The position numbers and the translations under genes were made by a program. From positions 1 to 13,088 of the forward strand of contig JASLEM010000269.1 in NCBI GenBank assembly GCA_030151165.1: a DNA stretch of 13,088 nucleotides, in the 5' to 3' direction. Source of the stretch: Burkholderiaceae bacterium. GTDB lineage: Bacteria > Pseudomonadota > Gammaproteobacteria > Burkholderiales > Burkholderiaceae. Below are positions 6,523 through 12,924 of the stretch, piece after piece. The stretch's first letter is position 1. Each line of letters opens with the position of its first letter. The notes under the pieces are model-generated. The model saw only the letters and a list, made by a program, of their open reading frames with translations, was not told the origin of the DNA and ran no database searches.

Positions 6523-6972
6523 ATGGATAACGCCCAATTCAAGCGCTCGCGCGCCCTGCTCGCCTTCACGCTGCTCGCCGTCACCGCAGGCGCCTCCCAC
6601 GCCGCCGACCTCAGCTGCTCGCTGAAGTTCTCGACCAAGGGCTGGTCCGCCGTCTACAAGCGCGCCGACGGCAGCGGCACCGTCACCTGCGACGACGGCA
6701 CCAGCATGGACGTGAAGATCAAGATGCGCGGCGGCGGCCTGACGGTCGGCAAGTCCGAGATCGACGACGGCACCGGCAAGTTCACCCACGTGCTCAAGAT
6801 TGGCGATGTCCTCGGCGCCTACGCCCAGACCGAGGCCCACGCCGGCGCGCTCAAGTCAGCGACCGCCCAGGTGCTGACCAAGGGCACCGTCTCGCTCGCG
6901 CTCTCCGGCACCGGCGAAGGCATCGACCTCGGCGTCTCGGTCGGCAGGTTCACGATCGAGAAGGCCAAGTAA
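6523..6972 (+). CDS. Secreted protein of unknown function, 149 aa
   Basis: The N-terminus KRSRALLAFTLLAVTAGASHA is a classical Sec signal peptide with cleavage expected after residue 27 (SHA/AD). The mature part of about 122 residues is Gly/Lys-rich and predicted to be mostly beta strand. Its blocks include CSLKFSTKGWSAVYKRADGSG, MRGGGLTVGKSEIDDGTGKFTHV and GEGIDLGVSVGRFTIEKAK. Two cysteines (C32, C56) could form a disulfide in the periplasm. The glycine pattern and alternating polarity suggest a small beta-barrel or lipid-binding fold, but I do not recognise the family firmly. It is divergent from the helicase and has its own strong ribosome binding site, so expression is probably high. Confidence 0.88.
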   Translation: MDNAQFKRSRALLAFTLLAVTAGASHAADLSCSLKFSTKGWSAVYKRADGSGTVTCDDGTSMDVKIKMRGGGLTVGKSEIDDGTGKFTHVLKIGDVLGAYAQTEAHAGALKSATAQVLTKGTVSLALSGTGEGIDLGVSVGRFTIEKAK

Positions 6973-7017
6973 GCCGCTCCCCCGACCGGCGGGCGCGCGG
7001 GATGCGCGCCGCGCCGC

Positions 7018-7034
7018 GTCGCCGCCGGGGCGAC
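7018..7034 (+). terminator. Possible terminator hairpin after the secreted protein gene
   Basis: GTCGCC 7018-7023 pairs with GGCGAC 7029-7034 across 5 bases, 46 bases after the stop. No T-tract follows, so this is a weak call. Confidence 0.3.
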
Positions 7035-7041
7035 CCGCCGC

Positions 7042-7056
7042 GCGGGACAATCCCGC
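7042..7056 (+). promoter_or_regulatory. -10-like box inside a hairpin directly before an ATG
   Basis: GCGGGA, CAA, TCCCGC is a perfect 6-bp dyad ending one base before the ATG at 7058. It contains GACAAT (7045-7050), a -10-like hexamer seven bases from the ATG. No Shine-Dalgarno is present, so the transcript is probably leaderless and starts at or near the ATG. The dyad could also bind a regulator. Confidence 0.4.
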
Positions 7057-7057
7057 C

Positions 7058-7249
7058 ATGACCTCGCCCCTGCCAGCCGACCCCGACCCGATGCCTCAAC
7101 CGCCGCCGCAACCGGACATCGATGCGTGCTGCGGGAACGGGTGTGATCCGTGCATCTTCGATCTGCACGACCTGGCGATGGATGCGTATCGGCAGGCGTT
7201 GAGGGCGTGGAAGGCGCGGCAGCCGGACTCGCCGGCGGCGAGTATTTGA
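7058..7249 (+). CDS. Oxidoreductase-like domain protein, 63 aa
   Basis: The small cysteine-rich protein has the motif DACCGNGCDPCIFDLHDLAMDAYRQALRAW, which matches the short 'oxidoreductase-like' domain (Pfam Oxidored-like) found as a stand-alone protein in many proteobacteria. The four cysteines (CCxxxCxxC) could bind a metal or an iron-sulphur centre. The molecular role of the family is not well established. The N-terminus is a proline-rich linker. The stop at 7247-7249 overlaps a TTGAGC that may serve as a -35 for the next gene. No Shine-Dalgarno is seen, in line with leaderless expression. Confidence 0.85.
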   Translation: MTSPLPADPDPMPQPPPQPDIDACCGNGCDPCIFDLHDLAMDAYRQALRAWKARQPDSPAASI

Positions 7250-7277
7250 GCAAGCGAGTCGACAGGTCTCCGATAAC
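7246..7277 (+). promoter_or_regulatory. Possible promoter of the exported 347-aa protein
   Basis: TTGAGC (7246-7251) and GATAAC (7272-7277) are separated by 20 bases, longer than the ideal 17, so this is a weak candidate. It lies about 30 bases before the ATG at 7306. Confidence 0.25.
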
Positions 7278-7305
7278 ATCCGCGGACAACGGGGTGGAAA
7301 CGGAA

Positions 7306-8349
7306 ATGAAGAAACTGATGGCGACGGTGGCGCTGGCGCTCACCGTCTTCTCGATGCCCGCGGCACATGCGGCGACGGACACGGAGATGCGTGACTTCTA
7401 CGACGCCGTCGGCGACCAGGTTCGCGGGCGGCACTTCGACGCCTTGAGTCGCCAGGCAAACGATCTCCAACAGCAGAAGGCACGCTTTCCCGATGGCCTT
7501 TGGAAGCTGTCCATCTTCTATCAGGCGGTCGACGCGTCGCTGCGAGACGTCGTGAGTACCGAACATCAGAGGGTCAGCTTCCAGAATGACCTGGAGAACT
7601 ATGTCCGCCGGCATGCCGCGTCGATGAACGCGTGGCTGCTGGAGGCCAACCTGTGGAAAGCGATCGGCTGGAAAGCCCGAGGCGGTGGTTACGCGAACAC
7701 CGTTACCCCTGAAGGTTGGCGAGATTTCAACGCGGCGCTCACCCGGGCTGCCGCAATCCTCGATGGCCACAAGTCTCAACTGGCCTCCAACCCGCAGTGG
7801 TATGTGCAGAGATTGGACATCGCCACCGGCCTCAACGAGCCAGATGCGTTGGCGCGAAAGATCTTCGATGAAGGGGTAGCGGTCGCGCCTGCTTACCTTC
7901 CGATCTACCAGTCCATGGAACAGCGCCTCTCCCCTCTTTGGCATGGCAGCGAGGAGTCCCTGATCGCATTCATCAACGACGCAGGCCGTACGCCCGCCGC
8001 CGCGAGCGAAGGTCTCTACGTTCGCCTCGTGTGGCTGGCGTCGAGCTTCTATCCCCGCATCGAGATGGACACTGCACTGGACTGGACAGCGATGCAAAAG
8101 TCGATCGACGTCAACGTCACGCGCTATCCGGCGGAGCGCAACCTCCAGGAATTCTTTCTGATGGCATGCACCCACCCCGACAAGACCGAGGCGCGCAGGC
8201 TATTGCCGTTGATCCACGAAGAGCCATCGCGCGAAGTCCTGGGAAACAACGTGCCCCTATTTCGACTATGTCAAGACTGGGCCTCCGGGAAGATGGCGTC
8301 GTTCATCATGCGTGAGCCGGAAACCGGGAACGAGCGCGAGATCCGCTGA
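7306..8349 (+). CDS. Exported protein, DUF4034-like, 347 aa
   Basis: MKKLMATVALALTVFSMPAAHA is a Sec signal peptide cleaved after residue 22 (AHA/AT), which fixes the start. The reading frame is open further upstream to 7150, but that part overlaps the previous gene in another frame. The mature protein is rich in aromatic helices. It includes WLLEANLWKAIGWKARGGGYANTVTPEGWRDFNAAL and the block YLPIYQSMEQRLSPLWHGSEESLIAFINDAGR, which resembles the DUF4034 family of proteobacterial proteins of unknown function. A helical-repeat scaffold in the periplasm is a plausible reading. The assignment is from recall of the family and is moderate. Codon use is less GC-extreme than in the left half of the window. 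Confidence 0.85.
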   Translation: MKKLMATVALALTVFSMPAAHAATDTEMRDFYDAVGDQVRGRHFDALSRQANDLQQQKARFPDGLWKLSIFYQAVDASLRDVVSTEHQRVSFQNDLENYVRRHAASMNAWLLEANLWKAIGWKARGGGYANTVTPEGWRDFNAALTRAAAILDGHKSQLASNPQWYVQRLDIATGLNEPDALARKIFDEGVAVAPAYLPIYQSMEQRLSPLWHGSEESLIAFINDAGRTPAAASEGLYVRLVWLASSFYPRIEMDTALDWTAMQKSIDVNVTRYPAERNLQEFFLMACTHPDKTEARRLLPLIHEEPSREVLGNNVPLFRLCQDWASGKMASFIMREPETGNEREIR

Positions 8350-8468
8350 TCTGTCGATGCACTGATGCGTTACAGATGCATGGGCGTGCGACTCGATGAT
8401 CCTGAACGATATCTCGGACGGGGCGCTGCCGAGCCGCTTGGCCCATCACGCTGACGTAGCATGGTGCG

Positions 8469-8981
8469 ATGAATCTGCCCCGATTGACGCTTGCCTGCGC
8501 ACTTCTCACATCGCCACTGCTGGCGTCGGGCCAAGCTCTGGCCCCATTCGGGGTGACGATGAACGCCCCCGGTTCGTGCGACCAGATCCGGCAGCGGTTC
8601 TCCTATCCTCAGAGTGAGGCGGCAGCCTCCGTTGATCCGTCCGGGTTCATGCAGGCGTTCAAGGTACCCTCGCCGGCAAACTATTTCCCGGATGCTCGCG
8701 AGATCGGATTTGCATGTGTCGGCGACGTATTCTCGGAGTTGCACATCACCGTCGTCCGCGACCTGCCTGCCGACACTCGGCTGAAGAAGGCGCTGGCGAC
8801 TCTGTCTTCGAAGTACGGGCAGAAGATCGAGCTTCAGGACGACGGAAAGGCTATTATTTACTCGACGCGCGGCATGATTTGGATCATCGCTTCGCAGAAG
8901 GATTGGTTCACGTTGCAGTACACGCCCTCGATCATCAACGGCTCATCCACTGACGACGTGCTCCGCAAGAATGCGCTGTGA
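8469..8981 (+). CDS. Exported protein of unknown function, 170 aa
   Basis: MNLPRLTLACALLTSPLLASGQALA is a signal peptide with cleavage near residues 23-25. The mature protein of about 145 residues has two cysteines (C37 in GSCDQI, C83 in FACVGD) that could pair in the periplasm. Its core looks alternating helix and strand: DVFSELHITVVRDLPADTRLKKALATLSSKYGQKIEL, then GKAIIYSTRGMIWIIASQKDWFTLQYT. I do not recognise the family. It follows the DUF4034-like gene by 119 bases. A TAGCAT box (8457-8462) seven bases before the ATG suggests a near-leaderless transcript of its own. The gene on its 3' side, a diguanylate cyclase, is convergent. Confidence 0.85.
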   Translation: MNLPRLTLACALLTSPLLASGQALAPFGVTMNAPGSCDQIRQRFSYPQSEAAASVDPSGFMQAFKVPSPANYFPDAREIGFACVGDVFSELHITVVRDLPADTRLKKALATLSSKYGQKIELQDDGKAIIYSTRGMIWIIASQKDWFTLQYTPSIINGSSTDDVLRKNAL

Positions 8982-9090
8982 ACGGTCGGCGAACCGGCAG
9001 CGGCCAATTCGTCGGATGGGCTGATTCGAGTCAACGGGATGCGGGTTGAATGACGCGCCCCGTCCTCGCGCCAGGATCGTCTGCGAACCC

Positions 9091-11382
9091 TCACCCCGCC
9101 GCGTCTCCCATTTGAACGGCCGGCTCTCCCTGCAGCGAAGGCGCCGCCAACGCATCGGCGTCGCCGACCCAGCGGTTTCGGCCGCCGCGCTTGGCGTGAT
9201 AGAGCCGGGCATCGGCGAGTTCCACGGCCTGTTCCCAGCTGGCCGCCTGCGGTCGCAGCGGATCCACCGGGAAGGAGGCGAAGCCGATGGACGCGGTCTT
9301 GTGGATCGACTGGCCCGCGCCGATCTCGAAGGCCGAGCTGCTGACGCTCAGGCGCAGGCGCTCCGCGAGGGCCGGCCCTTCGGTGCGCTGGACGCCGCAG
9401 ACGGCGACCAGGAACTCTTCGCCGCCCCATCGCACCAGGAAGTCCTGGTCGCGCAGCACCATGCGGAGCCGATGGCCCAGCTGCACGAGGACGGCGTCGC
9501 CCGCGGCGTGTCCGAACTCGTCGTTGACGTGCTTGAAGTGATCGAGGTCGAGAAGGAAGAAGACGATGTCCTTCCGGTCCGGTGCCGCGCCGTCGACGCC
9601 GTGCACGGCATCGGCGCCGGAATGGGTTCGCAGGCTTTCCGCGACCGCCGACCCGATCGCCTGGCTCAGGAACCGGCGATTGCGCATGCCGGTCAGCGGG
9701 TCGGTCAGGCTCAGGTCGGTGATCTGGGCATGCGCCTGGCTCAATTGCTCGTTGCGCAGCATCAGCAGGCTTTGCGCGTCGCGCAGCGAGTCCACGGCGA
9801 CGCGGAGTTGCCCGTTCAACTGCTCGAGCTCGGCGGCGCGCGCCGACTCCATCGCCGCCGAAGTCTTGTGAAGCTCGGCCTCGGCCAGCGCGCGCTCGGT
9901 CTTGAACCGCACCTGCAACGCCAGCCCCTGCCGCGTCGCCGCTTCCGACTTCTGCGCCAGCAGCGCACGCATCGCCGACTTCATCGAGCCGAGCGCCTCG
10001 TCGGCGTTTCCGCCGCTCTCCTGATGCGAGGCGAGTTCGCTCCACAGCTCGTGGCGATTCGCGCCGTTGAGCGCGCTCTCGTTCAGCGAGATCGCCTCGC
10101 GCAGCAGCGCGATGGGCTCGATGTCCGCGTCCGGGTGCCCGGGCGCTCGAGGCCCTTCGGCGCCAGGGGCCGCCCGGTGCGATGTGGCGACCTGCGACAG
10201 CAGGCGCAGCGCTTCCACCCGGAGATCCGGATCCGACGCCGGGCCGAGCAGGCGCAGCACCTCGCGGCAGTGCTGCCCCGCGATCGCAGGCTCGCTCCGG
10301 CGCAACGCGACCCTGGCCAGCCCCAGCAGCCCATAGCAGCGGTGCTCGAGGAAGTCGGAAGGGCACTCCGGCGATGCCACGGTCAAATAGCACTCGTGCG
10401 CGCGATCCAGTCGATCGCACGCGTACGCCGCGTCCGCCAACGTGAACAAGGCGCCGATGTAATGCGTGGAGCGCGAGAACCCCGACAGCACCCGCACGGC
10501 CTCGTCGGCCAGGTCCAGCGCCGCCTCGTGGCGCCCCAGCTTCTGCAACGTGTACGACAGCGCCGTCAGGCAGAAGCCCAAGGGCTGCGGCCAGCCGAAA
10601 GCGCGCGCTTGCGGCAGGACGTTCTCCAGGTAGCTCAGGGAGGAATCGAAGTCGCCGAGGCTCGTGAACAGCGACGCCGCCTGCGATGCCGCCTGGATGG
10701 CATGGCAGGCCAGCCCGCATTCCTCGAACGCGTGCCGCTGCATGATCGCGAATTCGAGCGCCTGGCCGAAGTCGCCGCGCCCCATGAAGACCTGCGTCTT
10801 GTAGAACGCCGCCCAGCCTCTCAGCGCAGGGACGCTCGAGCCCAGCAACGCGCCGACCGTCTCGTCCCAACGCTGTTCCGCCTTGGCGGGATCTTCGAAG
10901 GCATCGCAAAACGCCAGGGCAGTCGCCGACGAAGCCGCCCGTTCCGCGTCGCCGATCGATTCGGCCCGGCGCAGCGAACTCCGGAGATGCATCTCGCGCC
11001 CGCCGCGGTCGCCGACGTCGTTTCGCAGCGAGGCTTCGATCCAGTCCGCATCCGACAGGCCGCGGTCGTCATCGAAGATCGAGAAACAGCGGCGCGCCGA
11101 ATCCAGTTCCGCCTGGGCCTCCCCGAATCGCCCCTCGAGACGGGCGACCTCCGCCAGGGCCAGCCTCAGATACCCGGCGACGCCGGACGCGCCCGAGCTC
11201 GCGTCGCGGGACAGGCAAGCATGCGCGATCTCGACGGCGCGCCGCGGACTCGACTGCCGCAAATACCAGGCGCACATCGCGGCACCCTGCGGCTCGTTCC
11301 AGTCATCACTTCGGGAAGCGGCTTCCGCCAGATCCAGGGCGGGTCGGTCGGGAAACCGGCGAAGAGAAATGAGCGTGTCCAT
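9091..11382 (-). CDS. Soluble diguanylate cyclase with TPR-like N-terminus
   Basis: The 763-aa protein makes cyclic di-GMP. Residues 1 to about 440 are a chain of alternating helices with TPR-like patterns (for example AAFYKTQVFMGRGDFGQALEFAIMQRHAFEECG and SSATALAFCDAFEDPAKAEQRWDETVGALL), probably a protein or ligand docking scaffold. A heptad-rich linker (ALAEAELHKTSAAMESARAAELEQLNGQLRVAVDSL) leads to LSLTDPLTGMRNRRF and the GGDEF domain. GGEEF lies at 653-657, with the I-site RDQD at 644-647 exactly five residues before it, so catalysis and product inhibition should be intact. There is no signal peptide or TM segment, so it is cytoplasmic. TACGAT (11391-11396 on the minus strand) lies eight bases before the ATG, again suggesting a very short leader. 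Confidence 0.93.
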   Translation of the reverse strand: MDTLISLRRFPDRPALDLAEAASRSDDWNEPQGAAMCAWYLRQSSPRRAVEIAHACLSRDASSGASGVAGYLRLALAEVARLEGRFGEAQAELDSARRCFSIFDDDRGLSDADWIEASLRNDVGDRGGREMHLRSSLRRAESIGDAERAASSATALAFCDAFEDPAKAEQRWDETVGALLGSSVPALRGWAAFYKTQVFMGRGDFGQALEFAIMQRHAFEECGLACHAIQAASQAASLFTSLGDFDSSLSYLENVLPQARAFGWPQPLGFCLTALSYTLQKLGRHEAALDLADEAVRVLSGFSRSTHYIGALFTLADAAYACDRLDRAHECYLTVASPECPSDFLEHRCYGLLGLARVALRRSEPAIAGQHCREVLRLLGPASDPDLRVEALRLLSQVATSHRAAPGAEGPRAPGHPDADIEPIALLREAISLNESALNGANRHELWSELASHQESGGNADEALGSMKSAMRALLAQKSEAATRQGLALQVRFKTERALAEAELHKTSAAMESARAAELEQLNGQLRVAVDSLRDAQSLLMLRNEQLSQAHAQITDLSLTDPLTGMRNRRFLSQAIGSAVAESLRTHSGADAVHGVDGAAPDRKDIVFFLLDLDHFKHVNDEFGHAAGDAVLVQLGHRLRMVLRDQDFLVRWGGEEFLVAVCGVQRTEGPALAERLRLSVSSSAFEIGAGQSIHKTASIGFASFPVDPLRPQAASWEQAVELADARLYHAKRGGRNRWVGDADALAAPSLQGEPAVQMGDAAG

Positions 11383-11390
11383 CGAGCTCT

Positions 11391-11396
11391 ATCGTA
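11391..11396 (-). promoter_or_regulatory. Candidate -10 box of the TPR-diguanylate cyclase
   Basis: TACGAT on the minus strand, eight bases upstream of the ATG. No Shine-Dalgarno fits between them, so the message would be leaderless or nearly so. No -35 was recognised. Confidence 0.35.
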
Positions 11397-11547
11397 AAGC
11401 CGGGGCTGGGATGGGAGCGCCCGGTGACGACGATGAAACAGGGAACAAGTCGACATGTTTCGGGTTGCCGCAGGCTCCCCATCACCGGCCGGTAGGTGGA
11501 GGCGCACACCGCAGCCTGAGAACGACGCGATCAGGCAACCGCCGCCT

Positions 11548-11934
11548 TCATGCACCCTTGCTTTCGCCCGCATGCGCGGCGGCGGCGATGGCGATTCCCC
11601 CCGCGAGAGCGAGCGCGCCCCAACCCATGGATGCGAAGGACCACGCGAGCTTCAAGACCAGTCCACCGACGACCATCGTCGCGTAGCCAAGCAGTGCCAG
11701 GCATGCACGCCAGGGGCTCAGCTGATCCAACGTGCTCCAGACCGTCGACACCGGGTCGGAACGTGCATCGAACGGCCGCACTTGCAGCTTGGTGCCGGCG
11801 TTGAAAGCGTCTCTTGCTCTCGCGATCTCCCGGCCTGTTGCGCGGGCCGGAAAGCCGCAACAGGAACAGGCGCCGCTCGATGCGCTGTTGGGCGCGTCGC
11901 AGATCAGGCAGCGCCAAGGGTAGGTGTGTCGCAT
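11548..11934 (-). CDS. Small membrane protein with RanBP2-type zinc finger, 128 aa
   Basis: The N-terminus fits the RanBP2/NZF zinc-finger pattern W-x-C-x2-C-x3-N-x6-C-x2-C exactly: W7, C9, C12, N16, C23, C26. In eukaryotes this finger binds RNA or ubiquitin. In bacteria its partner is not established. A polar middle region of about 45 residues follows, then two hydrophobic segments (about 76-98 and 103-121) that should anchor it in the inner membrane with a short charged tail. The reading frame is open further upstream to 12153, but that part is the REP-like repeat read through (it gives two copies of QQICQARPDPDA), so the ATG at 11934, just before MRHTYPWRC, is taken as the start. It lies upstream of the diguanylate cyclase on the same strand, 165 bases away. 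Confidence 0.8.
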   Translation of the reverse strand: MRHTYPWRCLICDAPNSASSGACSCCGFPARATGREIARARDAFNAGTKLQVRPFDARSDPVSTVWSTLDQLSPWRACLALLGYATMVVGGLVLKLAWSFASMGWGALALAGGIAIAAAAHAGESKGA

Positions 11935-11962
11935 AGGACGCTCATCATCGACTGGCGCTCGT

Positions 11963-12086
11963 GCGTCGGGGTCAGGTCTTGCCTGGCAAATCTGCTGACT
12001 TGCGGCGTCGGGGTCAGGTCTTGCTTGGCAAATCTGCTGGATTTGTACGAAAACGGATCGGGGTTTGCCAAGCAGGATTTGATCCC
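11963..12086. repeat. REP/MITE-like element: tandem 35-bp repeat plus inverted copy
   Basis: Two 35-bp copies, 11963-11997 and 12005-12039, begin GCGTCGGGGTCAGGTCTTGC, differ at one base and are offset by 42 bases. An inverted, diverged copy at 12064-12086 folds back on the second. 12022-12032 pairs perfectly with 12064-12074, and with wobble pairs the stem spans 12010-12032/12064-12086 (23 positions). GGGGTCAGGTCTTGC-like ends are, from memory, common around REP-associated tyrosine transposases (IS200-like) in proteobacteria, so this is probably a non-autonomous, transposase-mobilised repeat. No transposase is present in the window. Confidence 0.7.
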
Positions 12087-12103
12087 AGATCGCGGGATCT
12101 TTT
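12081..12103 (+). terminator. Terminator-like hairpin with T4
   Basis: GATCCC 12081-12086 pairs with GGGATC 12094-12099 across 7 bases, and TTTT follows directly. It competes with the REP arm for 12081-12086. No plus-strand gene precedes it, so it may simply be part of the mobile repeat. Confidence 0.35.
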
Positions 12104-12284
12104 GGGCGGCGATTTCCGGCCCGTTGCTGCCGTTCGATTGCGTCAGTTGCCAAGAAGGGGTCGTTGACAGCGGGAAACTCGATCGTTCGCAGCCCTCAGC
12201 GAGGTTGAACTCATGCCGGGAACTGGTAGGTCCAAAGAGCTTTCGATTTGCGTCGTGCCCCGACGCGCAGACTGTGCGCGGCTT

Positions 12285-12902
12285 TCAACGTGATTGAAGT
12301 GATTGCAGAAGTTGACGAAGTTCGACAAGGTCGACTCTTCCGTCATCCTCACGAAGCAGTAAGCGAGTTGCGTCCTGTGAAGCAGCTATGGGCGCGCCGG
12401 GAACGGCGGCCAGAATATGCCCATTTCGCAAGTCAACCAACTGGAACGATGCGGGCTCACGAAGCGGATTCGCGACCGCCGCGAAGCGTCCATCAGCGAA
12501 GACCACTACACGGGTACTTACCGATACGAAGTTCGACTTATCGGGTTTCGGAAGGCCTTGACGGATAGTCCATTGTTCCTTGCCCTCCAGATCGTAGGCG
12601 CGCAGCAACGCGACGTCTCTATTGAAATACATGAACGATCCACTGCAAGCCACCAGAAGCAACTTGTATGTGTTCGACCATGCTAAATGGCTGAACTCGG
12701 TCTCACCATCTTGAAACAGCCTATTCTTAACAGGCGCATCTGCGAACGGCCTACTGTTCCAGTCGTCGATCGATCGACGTTCGAGCTTCTTGAACCCTGC
12801 ACTTGCACCACCGATGAAGTAGGCTGCGGGGCCGCTGTGCGGTTGAAGCACTGCCCCTAGGTATCCAGGCACCTCCCTGTCCGGGCTGCCAACTCGAACC
12901 AA
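12285..12902 (-). CDS. Propeller-like hypothetical protein, probably 5'-truncated
   Basis: I do not recognise the family. The frame reads AAYFIGGASAGFKKLERRSIDDW, HLAWSNTYKLLLVACSGSFMYFNRDVALLRAYDLEGKEQWTIRQG, VVVFADGRFAAVANPLREPASFQLVDLRNGHILAAVPG and ATRLLLREDDGRVDLVELRQL. This is the repeated strand-turn-strand pattern of WD40/PQQ-like beta-propeller blades, with about three blades visible. There is no good ATG. The frame stays open to an ATG at 13037, but that part is antisense to the thioesterase. The TTG at 12902 is an arbitrary choice, and GTG at 12872 is possible. GC is clearly lower than in the neighbours (one line counted at 45%), which suggests transfer. It may be the 3' remnant of a longer gene. 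Confidence 0.45.
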   Translation of the reverse strand: MVRVGSPDREVPGYLGAVLQPHSGPAAYFIGGASAGFKKLERRSIDDWNSRPFADAPVKNRLFQDGETEFSHLAWSNTYKLLLVACSGSFMYFNRDVALLRAYDLEGKEQWTIRQGLPKPDKSNFVSVSTRVVVFADGRFAAVANPLREPASFQLVDLRNGHILAAVPGAPIAASQDATRLLLREDDGRVDLVELRQLLQSLQSR

Positions 12903-12924
12903 GCTGCAAATCGCTGTGTTGCAT

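Larger units (their letters stand above)
11935..12284. other. Non-coding stretch with repeat element
   Basis: This 350-base gap between two minus-strand genes holds the REP/MITE-like element (11963-12086) and a hairpin followed by TTTT (12081-12103). In the remaining 12104-12284 I see no convincing gene or RNA. Base composition starts to drop here. Confidence 0.6.

Noticed and set aside
8858..11397. Long frames on both strands (683 and 783 aa) over the TPR-diguanylate cyclase
   Set aside because: Shadow frames rich in Arg/Ala/Gln with no recognisable domain. The GGEEF frame explains the region.
11471..11497. Palindrome ACCGGCCGGT with flanking CTCC/GGAG as a terminator for the zinc-finger gene
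   Set aside because: The interior pairing is poor with several mismatches, and there is no T-tract on the minus strand.
11963..12039. CRISPR array
   Set aside because: There are only two direct copies separated by 7 bases, and the inverted partner fits a REP/MITE element instead.
11935..12153. Upstream extension of the zinc-finger protein to 201 aa
   Set aside because: The added part is the REP-like repeat read in frame, including a duplicated 12-residue segment. The ATG at 11934 lies directly before the zinc finger.
12143..12352. Minus-strand 69-aa frame
   Set aside because: It has no ribosome binding site or domain, overlaps the 3' end of the propeller-like frame and reads like chance.
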